From the NCBI RefSeq assembly GCF_019649055.1, contig NW_026570272.1:248001-312000 (forward strand): 64,000 nucleotides of DNA. The letters are read 5' to 3'. The stretch is from Paramacrobiotus metropolitanus (lineage: Eukaryota; Tardigrada; Eutardigrada; Parachela; Macrobiotidae). Both the position numbers and the translations under genes were made by a program. This document shows, in pieces, positions 1 through 9,554 of the stretch. The stretch's first letter is position 1. The number at the start of each line of letters is the position of its first letter. The notes below the pieces were generated by a model. That model did not search any database. It had not been told where the DNA came from and saw nothing but the letters and a program-made list of their open reading frames with translations.

Positions 1-1419
1 TGACCTCGCAAAAGGGGAAACACTGGAAGTAAGGAAAGGGATGACTCCCACCAACGAGCGCGTCAATCCTGCTGTGCGATCATGTCCGTCACGAGAGAGT
101 AAACCGAAGACAGAAGGAACGCCCACGAACAGCATCAAGCCGGAAGAAAGACGGCGGTGACCTTTGGGAACATAGCAAGCCGCAGCCGATTTGCTTTTTG
201 ATTTGGTGCAGCAGAAGCACCGCAAATTCAGGCAAGAATATTCCTGTTGAAGTATGTCTGGTAGCAGAGGAATTTCGATGTAACCTGCTCCGCGAATTTG
301 CAGCTACAGAGCACAGCTTTTCGGGTGCTTGTAGTAAAACTTGTGGACTATCACGTAAGACTCTGAAGGGGATCGGAATTGGCAACGCGGCCTGTTCCTA
401 CCCGAAATCGTTTGGCACGAATGCCCGTATTGTAAAAACGTTGCCGCAATGGAAATGGGTCAAGTCACAAGTGATATGCCATGAAGCACTGTAAAAGTCA
501 GCTAGCATATCAGTACGACAGTACAGTATCCACATGAAGGCTAGAAATTTCGTGAGTTAACTGAAAAAACGTGTCCTACAGCTTTTTTCAAGCAGTTTTT
601 TAGTTTACCTGGTTTTATTTAGCTGCTGGTCAAGAAAATGCTACGGCTGAATAATCAGGTGATGATTTTAATTTAAAAATTGTGATGTTTTCACTTTTTA
701 GTTATCGCATATACGTTGTACCACAGGTAAATAAAATCGAATAATCAGGAAATGAGTGACCTTTTAACCCCAGAAAAGATAGTGTCTACTGTCTACAGCG
801 AGAAGTTACTGATGGTTTATGGTGGAATGTGGCCATCACTAACATCACAGTTTCAAAACAACAAAATTTTATTTAATGCTGCCGCTCCCTCCATAGTTCC
901 GAACGCGGTAGCAGCGTGGCCTCGCTGAATTTCCAGCGACAATTGTTGACGGAGGTACTCATGGGAGCGAGGTCACCCGTATGCTGTTGAAGCCGCTTGT
1001 ATCTGTAGTTGCCGATTTCTGTCACGAAACGGCTAGCTGACTGTCCTCATGGTAAAAGAATTTCAAAAGGCAGCGGTGCGAAGATGTATCTGCCGTGCAG
1101 GTACGAATACATATGGGATAATCCCGCTTTTTTATCCTATGTCTGTGCGGCGGCGGATCCCGCAGTAACTAACGTAGATTTCCGGTGAGACACAGCGACG
1201 GTATCCAGGCAGGTCAGGCACGGTTTATAATTCACGTTAGCGCCTACTCAATCAAAGCGAATACGCATCGGCCGCCCAGAGCGGCGGCCAGATATATAAC
1301 TCCATATTACCAGCTTGCTGCTTGCTTCATACTGACTAGTGACTAGCGATAGTTTTCTTTAACATTCAGAAGTTTCAAACTTTCTAACCACGGATCCAAG
1401 ACCCAGCTCGCACAGCACG
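1..1419. other. Intergenic region, no supported gene; candidate TATA at 1293-1299
   Basis: No reading frame here looks like a protein family or has plausible exon boundaries. A TATATAA sequence at 1293-1299 lies about 120 bases before the start codon of the F-box gene and is a candidate core promoter element. One copy of the recurring octamer TGACCTTT is at 757-764. Confidence 0.4.
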
Positions 1420-3555
1420 ATGCTCATCTTCGGCGACGACGAGGACGCCGCGTGGCCGTGGAACGCCGTGGACGCGCTGGTCGACGGCCAACTGCAGCAC
1501 GGCCGCGTCATCAACCTGGCCGACAAGGGACTGATCATCGATTTCGAATGCCCCGCACAGCGCGCGCAGTTTGTCGAGTACGGGCGTGTCTTCCACTACA
1601 CGGCGAACACGGGACGCTCCAATGTGGTGGCCGTGCAGGTGCTGCTGCGGCGTCATCCCGACGGCGTCTGGATCTGGTACCCGGGACGCGTTATCCAGTC
1701 CTCTCTGTGCAAGAAAGCCGAGTACGTGGAAGCGCAGCTGCCCCAGGGGAATGTCAAGGAGCTGCTGCCCCTGGCGCAGGTGCGCCCAGCCCCCGCGGAG
1801 GGGGTCTGCGCGGAGGGGCGCGTGCGAAGGGGGGACTTTGTGATCCGCTCGTGCCAGATGCCCGCCGGTGGTTTGTCGAACCAGCCACCGCGGATCGTCA
1901 AGAAATTCAAAGCGGAGCTGAACGAAGTTGGAATGGCGATCTTCGTTTCCCTGCTCGGTGAGACCCTCACCTATCTCCAGATTCAGGATGCGCAGCCGCT
2001 CAAGATGCGACAACTGGTACGTTTGGCTGTCATCGGCAGTCTCATTGCACTCACTGGCTTGGTTAATAAGACAGCTGTGAGAAAGAAATATGCTAAGAAA
2101 AATACGCCAATGGAAGAGTTTAGATGCTACATGGTTTCTTAGATTCTGTAAGGCTTTCTTAGGTTATTCATGGGTTTCTTAGGTCTCTTATGCTTTCTTA
2201 GGTTTACTTAGGTTTTCTTAGTTTTCTTAAGTTGTCTTAGGTTTTCTTAGGTTTTCAGAGGCTATTATCAGGTTTCCTTACGTTTTCTTAGTTTTCTTAG
2301 GTTTCTTTGGTTTCTTATGTCTCTTATATTTTCTTAGGTTTTCTTAGGCTTTCTGAGCTTATGAGGCAAAGAAGACCGAAGTTATTTAGTACCCCTATTC
2401 TGCAACTGTTATCGCTCTTTCTATTCGCATTTGCAGAAAATTATCTGCGAACTGGCGAGGAAACGCAAACCTCCTACAAGGTCGTCACAGCCGGCAGCTA
2501 TCCCCATAACACTTAACAACGGACCACGATCCAGTAGAAAGCGGAAGAATTTCGGCAGTGATGACGAGGGTATGCGATTGCCCGTTGAATTGCTGGTGGA
2601 ACTCTTCCAGTCGCTGGACTCCATCGGCCAGGTTCGTTGTCGACGTGTCTGCGCCCTGTGGAACACACTTCTCACCACGGACGCCTACTTCCCCGACGTC
2701 CGCGTGTCCGGCAATTGCGCCGATGGCGACTATCCAGCGGTGTACTTCTCCGAGGACGGCATGTACTGGGTGGTGGAGTGCGTGCTGAAATGCCTGAGCA
2801 GCCACACCAAGATGCTGGGGCTGAGCCGGATGGATTTGTTCGAGTGCCGCCAACTGATGGCCCCCATCCACCACGCTCTCCCGGGGCGCCGTCTGCCGCT
2901 GCTGGTGTTGCATAACTGCAATCTCAGTGGACCGCTCCCACTCATGAAGCGCGCCCGGGATGTGATCGCGTCCACGGCGCAGTTGGCCGTTGAGTGTGGA
3001 TGCGAGAGAATGCTGTGGCAGCAGTGTCGTCTGTCCGATGCCTCCCTGACGGCGTTGGTCCCGCGGTATGCCTTCCGCGATTTGTCGCTGGAGCCGCTGA
3101 CGGTGCAGTTGTGGGATCTGTTCGAGCGCCATCGGGTTCTGGAGGAACCGCTGGATCGGCCGGCGGTCGCGCAGTGGATCGCCGATTGCGTAGGGCATCC
3201 GCGCCGGTGGGGCAATCAAAGCATTGTGCAGGTAAATGGTTGGCAGTTCGTTTGTGAGCTACTTTAAGTGAAGTTAGACGAATGATTAGCGACCGAAACA
3301 AGAAATTGTATACTTTAAGTGACCAACATATACCAGTAAGCGAAGTATGCCGGATGAGGGCTCAGCGCGCAGTGACCGCTTCATTGCTTCCTGCAGGGCC
3401 TCCAGGCTTACCAGAGCGCGGATCCCCGGCCTGCCACGCGCTACCGCCATCGCGCGTGGACGGCGTCCACGCTGGCCCAACTGGACGTCACCCAGCTGAC
3501 CACGTTGACCACGGCATTTCTGCAGGGACTGACCCCGCAGTTTTATAAGGCGTAG
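1420..3555 (+). CDS. F-box protein with N-terminal Tudor/Agenet-like region, 3 exons
   Basis: Three exons, 1420-2016, 2437-3231 and 3397-3555, join in phase 0 at GT-AG borders and give 516 residues. The start is the ATG at 1420 that opens the long GC-rich frame. Exon 1 (about residues 1-199) resembles a Tudor/Agenet-like reader: a segment around WPWNAVDALVDGQ followed by repeated short beta-like stretches (WIWYPGRVI). Exon 2 opens with a basic linker and then an F-box around LPVELLVELF, the SKP1-binding module of SCF ubiquitin ligases. The rest is leucine-rich without clear repeats. The inferred role is substrate receptor of an SCF-type E3 ligase; the substrate is unknown. This combination recalls families expanded in tardigrades. 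The frame can be read through intron 1 to a stop at 2140-2142, so an intron-retained short form is possible but unsupported. Confidence 0.8.
2131..2350 (+). repeat. Degenerate tandem repeat TTTTCTTAGG in intron 1 of the F-box gene
   Basis: About ten copies of TTCTTAG and several one-base variants follow each other with a 10-12 base spacing. Each unit is itself a polypyrimidine-AG string that mimics a 3' splice site, often followed by GT. The array lies wholly inside the intron 2017-2436, and the true acceptor is at 2435-2436, after the array. Confidence 0.8.
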
Positions 3556-3655
3556 CTTTGTTTAGAACGGAACGTCACTACGGCAGCCCGTTTGCCGGGC
3601 ACTTGCTGGTAAATGTTAACAACTGTCTAGTATGGCCGCAATGCGACGGAATGAT

Positions 3656-3661
3656 AATAAA
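3656..3661 (+). terminator. Candidate polyadenylation signal AATAAA of the F-box gene
   Basis: The hexamer lies about 100 bases after the stop codon at 3553-3555, on the coding strand. Confidence 0.5.
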
Positions 3662-5328
3662 CAAGCTCAGGAATGAGATCGTGATTCTTCATGCTTTACT
3701 TAGTACCAGTTCGAACTTGCGGCTTAAGAAGAATCACATCGATTTCGACCTCTTTTGACTATTCTCGCTGGCACAATGCGTGCGCTTGTGCTGCATCAAC
3801 ACTGTGCATTTGACGTAGCACAATGATATTTTCACTACCTGTGCTGAAAGTCTGAACTCGATCGAGTTATTTTAAAGTGAAAATTGCTAATTGAAGGCCG
3901 TTAATATTAATATGCGGAAGAAATAACAACTGAAGCAAGATTTTTGAAAAATTTTATTCAAGCATGAAGCTATGGATTAGCTCAAATGATTAAAGTTCTG
4001 TGGGGCATTCTTTTGATAAACCTCACCCTGTCCCGGAAAAAACAATATTTTCTACGTTGGAAGTTACTTCGGTTTATTTTAATCAGCTCTTCGAAGGGAA
4101 GGGAGGAGTCAGAACATTTGTTTGTCGTTCAGTGATGATTGACGAACCGCTTAATAACGGTATGCCTGCTTACCTGTCGGACATCCCAAAGTGTCTCGTA
4201 GTAACAAATCCAGGTACTGCTTTACGAATTTGTAAGCAACGCTAAGGGCCATAACTGTTCCGTGCTCGGTCTCCGGACCGGTAATTTTTTTAGGGTACAG
4301 TATGGATTAAAACTCGGCGCCCGGTTGGTGCTCGCTGATGGGAATATTGTGAATAAAGTTCCAAAATTAATAGCAGTCTGCCGCATGCTGGGCATATGGG
4401 TGGTGTGTAGTACAACTGCGTTCGGGCCTTGGCTCGCCTCTACAATGAACAGATAAATTACTTAGCCGCTCTTTCTCGGCAAAGAGTCGATGAGCCTTGC
4501 GAATGGATGCGATTTACCCGCCTGTTGAGTCGGCGTGCAATACGGCCGATTGCCGGCAAATCCCGTTGGAGTGCCGGCCGTTGGTCCGCTAACACAGGCC
4601 ATAACATGCACGGCTAAGATACGCGTAATAGGAGCTCTTCCTGTTAACTTCCGCCCACACTAAGCTTTTCTATCGCTCGTAATAGGAAACGATCCATCAA
4701 GGGATTTGCTTCACAGAAATTTATCCTTACAGCTTATCGTTAGCGCCGCAAATGAAAATGCCCTCGGCGCTCAGTATCAGCCAGTTCGTGCCATTTTCGG
4801 CATTTCCGACGCAGACACCGTTATACTGGAATACCTAAGTGCACGACTAATATCCGTAATACATTCCAAATTTAATCAATAAAAACAGGCAATATTATTA
4901 GTGTCAGTAGCGTTGTTTGCAATTAATTTTGACGCGCCTAGTAAATACGCCAGTACAATCCATAGATGTATCATGTGCGCATGTACGAACGTAAATAAAC
5001 ACAGATGCAAGGAAGTTCTGTATAAATTATTATGTTCTGTATACGTCTATATTTTCTAAAAATATAATATTCATGTACAGAGTACACCCATATGCGCATG
5101 TACATACAGTATAGGCATGCATACATGTATATATAATTATATATTTTGACTGGCTTGAACGATGAAATGGGAGTTTTGGCAAAAAAAGGATGTGCACACT
5201 TCAGGTAAACAGTATCGCTTGCACAGTTGCACATGCTTTCCAATAAAAGATACCGTATATGCATGTATATATGGTAACAGACTGACAGTATAGAAAGCCG
5301 AAGCAGACGATGCCGGAATATGTAGCGA
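3662..5328. other. Intergenic region; low-complexity TA/CATG-rich tract at about 4960-5280
   Basis: Short open frames here do not resemble proteins. The distal part is a TA- and CATGTA-rich low-complexity tract that resembles the tract in the SLC25 intron near 50740-51165. No RNA gene was recognised. Confidence 0.4.
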
Positions 5329-7398
5329 TTAACTTCGCAGCAGGGGGAAGAAATAAAGGGAGGGACATGGGACCGTGAAGCCGGGGGTGTTCCACACGCC
5401 TTCGGGGTGGTCGGTGGGCCCGCGCCATTTGGTGCGCAGGGAGCGGGACAGGGCGTGGCTGTGGGTGCGCCTGGTGGTCTCGACGTGACTGTGGGAACAG
5501 GGAGGCCAGGCTTGCGTCGGACAGCGGACCGGTGACCTCGCTGGCGGAACGGGTTGGCGACGGGGGGCCTGTTTTAGCGGACAGGAAAGCGTAGGCGGCC
5601 AGGCGGGACAGCGGTGACTGCGGCCGCTCGTTCAACCTGCAAATACAACATTATTTACCGGAAACGCCCACTGCATCGCCTGATCGCCGTACACTCGTAC
5701 AGTTTCAGCATTAACGCCACATGAAACCAGTGACCGCCGGCGTCAACGGTTAGTTCGTCACCGGCTAGTTCGTCGCAAACCCGACTGATGTTGCCCCATT
5801 CAGCGGCCGTCAATGCGCGGCAGCTGCGGTTGACCGCGCTGAGAAACTCCCGCACTTGGCTCGCTTCCGTTTTCAGTGTACAGTTGATGGAGGCCTTCTT
5901 CAAGAGGACATGCAGGTCGCCGGTGACGCGCGGCTACGAGCACCACAACCGGGCGATGGGCTCGAAGAGGGACATGACCGTGACCTTTTGCAAGTGCAAC
6001 GTCCGGCATATCTTCACGAAGTATCCGAGTTTGGCCCAGTCCAGGTGTTGCTGCGGGTAATTGGCGGTCAGTGGGTGTTGACACGTGACCTTTCGCAGGA
6101 TGATCATCGGCAGCCGGATGCCCTTCCGGAATAGGCAGCGGTGAGCGGCTGCTTCCAATCCCGGAGTGACGACGCCGTCCATCAACGTCAGGGACAGCGT
6201 CCACCGGCCGACGGTGTGCTCCAGGACCTCCACCAAGTGCGGCAGTCGGTACTTGGTCCCGTAGCTATTACTAGCCGGCGCCGCGATCTTCCGCAAGTCG
6301 ATGACCACGTGCCGGTGGTCGTTTAACGCGTGGTATCACGCTGGACATACGCTACAACCAAACGCGCACAGTGACCTTTAAGCGCAAGGCATTGCAATTG
6401 TGCAGCAACGCACGCTATTAACGGAGGGATCAGTACGATAGGAATAATTACCGTAATAATCTATCCTACCTACCTACTCAACGGCAGAGTATGAGCTGAT
6501 AATCTCAATGTGGCATAGCTACGTCTACAAATCTACGCGAACGAGAAGCTGCATCTCCAACGACAAATTTAATAGAAAAACTCCGACACTGCCAAAACTC
6601 AGAAGGCTAAACACACTGATGTTCAAAAGTACTACAACTCACGGACTTATATAAGCGCGAGGCGCATCCGTGTAGTAAGGCAAACTTAACTCAAACATAC
6701 TCGTATATACTGTAGATATCACTTTACCGTTGAGCGCTTCCCACGCTGTGGATATCGAGGATACTGTGCAGCAACCCGTACGGCAGCAACCCGTACGGCA
6801 GCCGGCGCAGCGACGCTCCTTGGCTTCCAGGTTCACAGTGGTGCGGATCAAAACAGGCGGGAAACCAGCCGGGATCCAGACGCATGGCATCCGTGTGGAT
6901 ATGCCGATAACGGATACGACTCTCCGAAAATGGATCGTGGGGTTGTGTTGTATTGCGAACATGCGGTCGTACCACCGGGATGCAACGGCGCCGAGTGGCG
7001 GGAGCGTGTCCGGTCTCGGGATCCCTGTTCGGCCGACCGGAAGGGCCGCTATCGGCGCAGGGAACGGCGGAACTGTGCGTCCCGGTGGGGAGGGCGTCCC
7101 GGGAGCGTGCCGGGTGTTGATCCCGTCTGCCGCCGCCCAGAGGCGGGCGGGCTGAAGAGGCAACCTCCAACACGACGCGACCGCCCGACCAATCCACGTC
7201 GCACACAACACGGACCTCCTGTCCGGCGACCACCTCCAGGATCAGCGGGTCCCCCGTCTGCCGACCGCCGTCGTCCTCGAGAAGATGTCCGTATGTGGGA
7301 AGGTCAGAAGAAGCGACGAGGTCCATCAAGCGTTCCTGTGTGGAATCGACGCGGCGTGGTGGCGGGAAAAGGGAGATCCAGCGGTGCAGCCGCTCCAT
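5329..7398 (-). pseudogene. Disrupted coding-like locus, possibly F-box/LRR-type family
   Basis: GC-rich coding-like blocks read on the minus strand: 7398 to about 6640 (ATG at 7398, frame switches inside), about 6320 to 5904, 5905 to 5664, 5641 to about 5515, and about 5515 to 5329 ending in TAA at 5329-5331. The 6320-5930 block is leucine/isoleucine-rich like the middle of the neighbouring F-box gene, but family membership is not proven. The frame changes at about 5922 with no splice sites in sight. The gap between the blocks ending and beginning near 5663 and 5642 would need an intron of only 22 bases (GTAAAT to TTGCAG). Another frame change sits near 5515 beside a cccacag sequence. An in-frame TGA blocks upstream extension of the 6308 block. 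A pseudogene, or a gene with assembly indels, is more likely than an intact gene. Confidence 0.4.
6769..6801 (+). repeat. 15-bp tandem duplication inside the disrupted locus
   Basis: The unit CAGCAACCCGTACGG is present twice in direct succession, with a partial third. A multiple-of-three unit would keep a reading frame open. Confidence 0.7.
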
Positions 7399-7480
7399 AA
7401 GCTGTAATTTCCGCCGTCAGGGACGGTATGCGGGGACCATTTTGGCTACCCTAGAGTAGCAGAACGATGACGCTTTACAG

Positions 7481-7525
7481 ATTTATTTTATTTCTCAATA
7501 TGTACAAGGCGAGCTTCGCTCAACA
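7481..7525 (+). repeat. Short interspersed repeat containing GAGCTTCGCTC
   Basis: The segment TTTCTCAATATGTACAAGGC followed by GAGCTTCGCTCAA recurs, nearly identical, on the minus strand at about 33155-33195 in an intron of the acyl-CoA synthetase gene. A partial relative (ATTCGCAATATGTACAGAG) is at about 8136-8154. This looks like a family of short non-coding dispersed repeats. Confidence 0.6.
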
Positions 7526-8153
7526 AATATGATCAAATGAAGAGTTTGTCCCAATTAACATGAGAAAGGACCGTGTATAATACAGCTCATAGCATTACCA
7601 CGCATAATCTCCAAACTTAAACGTTGAAACAAACGCTTTACATATATATACAGTATTATACAGCAACTCCCGCCAGACAGCGTTTTTATTCTAGAGGCGC
7701 AAAAGGTAGGTAGCCCAATATAGAGAAGCGCAATCTACCGGGTTTACTCTATCATCCATTTAACTGCCGTTTCTGCTAACCGCTTACTGAACCTATCCAG
7801 TTCTAATCTAATTTTTCGCCGCGAGCAACGCGCGCGCGACAATGTTGAGCAGCAGTGAAATCATCTGCACATACAGAGTGCCGATTGCCGCATACGTACT
7901 TGTAATATATACTTTCTGCGGCAAGGGGATCGATAATTTACAGGGACAATCGCAACGCACGCATTTGTAGCTCCGGTTACCAACGTTTATCATTGGTGTG
8001 TGTTCCGGCGCGGACTAGGTAAGGCTTTTTGCATCATTGAGTCCAGCAGACGAGCAGCAGCGATTGCAGCGTGCTGACCTTTATGAAGCAACTATGCTGT
8101 GGAGTCACTGTAGTGTGTATTAATTAATTTATTTATTCGCAATATGTACAGAG

Positions 8154-8211
8154 AGATGCATCGCTCATAAAAATACGTTCAATTGAACGTATTTTTATGA
8201 GCGATGCATCT
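8154..8211. repeat. Perfect 58-bp palindrome, 29-bp arms, no spacer
   Basis: Bases 8154-8182 are the exact reverse complement of 8183-8211, with the centre at CAA|TTG. The left arm begins within a short interspersed repeat that carries the AATATGTACAGAG motif. A perfect cruciform-forming palindrome of this size suggests the end of a mobile element or a recent fold-back duplication. Confidence 0.9.
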
Positions 8212-8486
8212 TTCATTTGCAAATGAAACTCTTAGTGAATAAATACAGCTTTACGTAGGTGCCATTTACCGAAACATGGAAATAAAAGTCGTTCAGTTTC
8301 GCCAGGCTCGCTGACGGACGGACGGGACTCGACAATAACGAGCCACAAATAAAACTCGCATGCGTATCTGTACAGAACAGTTTAGCAGTGGTTCCGACTG
8401 ACTTTCAACGAACAGGGATCAGTAGTGATGCTTAATAGCCTGTGGAGCGCCATGCGCCCAGGAAACAGGGAAGCACGTCCTCGGCG

Positions 8487-8825
8487 TTAAAAGCATCGGG
8501 GCGTCTTGTCGTACTGCGCTTGCAGCGTCTTGGCTTTGCGATTGACTTCCGCGCAGCTCATGGCGGAGTTGATGCTGACATCTGGGCGTCCCGGCAGCGG
8601 ACACGTGGTGGCAAAGTCCGTGGCACACTCTTCGAAGCGGCAGTCCTTGCGGGCGACGGATCCGTCGCACTTGACGAAGGTGGCGTTGCGGATGTTGCCG
8701 GTGATGAAGCTGCGAAAGAATTCCGTCTTCATGAACTTGTAGCATTCACCGGGGCTGGCGTTGGCTGAGACGCTGGTCAGTAGCAGAACACTGGCACAGA
8801 CGAGGACAACCGTTATCTTGTGCAT
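8487..8825 (-). CDS. Small secreted cysteine-rich protein
   Basis: A single-exon frame of 112 residues. The start is the ATG at 8825: the frame continues upstream only through non-ATG codons, and a TATA box lies about 75 bases further upstream. Residues 1 to about 22 (MHKITVVLVCASVLLLTSVS) form a textbook signal peptide, with likely cleavage after Ala-Asn-Ala. The mature part of about 88 residues carries seven cysteines, including a KDCRFEEC cluster and a C-terminal PRCF, so disulfide bonds are expected, with one Cys perhaps free. I do not recognise the family. Small secreted single-exon proteins with a strong TATA box are often tissue-specific or inducible. It lies divergent to the CHMP3 gene, whose start is 730 bases away. 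Confidence 0.65.
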   Translation of the reverse strand: MHKITVVLVCASVLLLTSVSANASPGECYKFMKTEFFRSFITGNIRNATFVKCDGSVARKDCRFEECATDFATTCPLPGRPDVSINSAMSCAEVNRKAKTLQAQYDKTPRCF

Positions 8826-8896
8826 GGTTGCGGTTATTAGAACTGCTGCTAACACGTAAGGAGGGTTTACTTGTGCAGTGGCGCGAGCAGAAGGGA

Positions 8897-8902
8897 TTTA
8901 TA
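8897..8902 (-). promoter_or_regulatory. TATA box of the secreted protein gene
   Basis: On the minus strand the sequence reads GACTATAAATCC, 72-77 bases before the ATG. This spacing fits a TATA box plus a short 5' leader. Confidence 0.6.
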
Positions 8903-9554
8903 GTCTTGCAATTTGGCCCGGCAGCACATTATGGCCTAATTAATCCACGCCGCCTTTATTACGTTGTGCTGACTAGCCGAAATTCGCTAGAGGTTGATTC
9001 GCCAAATTGCGCACCTAGTTTGTGAAATTTTAGTTCTGATCAAAATCCAGTCAAACCACAATTGTTTACAATCATGATGGATTCAGTAAAACGCATAAAT
9101 CTGCCGACAGTTCAGGATAAGATTTCAAACGGGAAAATCGGCGGAAATGACGCAAATATGTAGTCAGTAGGCCCAACCGCCTTGGTATGGACGTTTCTTT
9201 CGAACGGCCAGTGATTCATCCGTATTCCATGCTGTTTGTTTTGGTTATCTACCCATTTTTCTACAGCTACTCTGCAAGCAAAAACTTTCTGAATTTTATG
9301 GTTTCATGTAACATACATGATACAGTGATCAGGACTTAATTTTTACATGAAGAGCAAAGTTTTGGGATAGTGTGGTTGCCTTATTTTGTTGGGATCTGTG
9401 ACACTGTGAAACCGTAACTGTGTTGAGAAATCGTTTACCAGCTGAAAACTGACAAGCCTGCAACCAGCTAGTTTGATATTCTCTGTACTAGCATTTATTT
9501 GGACGCTTCTGTTCCTTTGAGTCTTCCATTGGTTGATTGCTTGACAATCTGAGG

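Larger units (their letters stand above)
7399..8486. other. Intergenic AT-rich region with short interspersed repeats
   Basis: No protein-like frame was found. It contains two related short repeats (7481-7525 and 8120-8170), the 58-bp palindrome, and a TGACCTTT octamer at 8075-8082. Confidence 0.4.

Noticed and set aside
198-494. 98-codon plus-strand frame near the left edge
   Set aside because: No start context, no domain, no splice logic and no compositional shift; likely chance.
1384-2013. Long minus-strand frame opposite the F-box exon 1
   Set aside because: It is an antisense shadow of a GC-rich exon; its translation is Arg/His/Gly-rich without family features. The same holds for long antisense frames over the kelch, serpin, SLC25 and ACSL exons.
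4000-4456. Two consecutive small frames downstream of the F-box gene
   Set aside because: Neither resembles a protein nor joins with valid splice sites.
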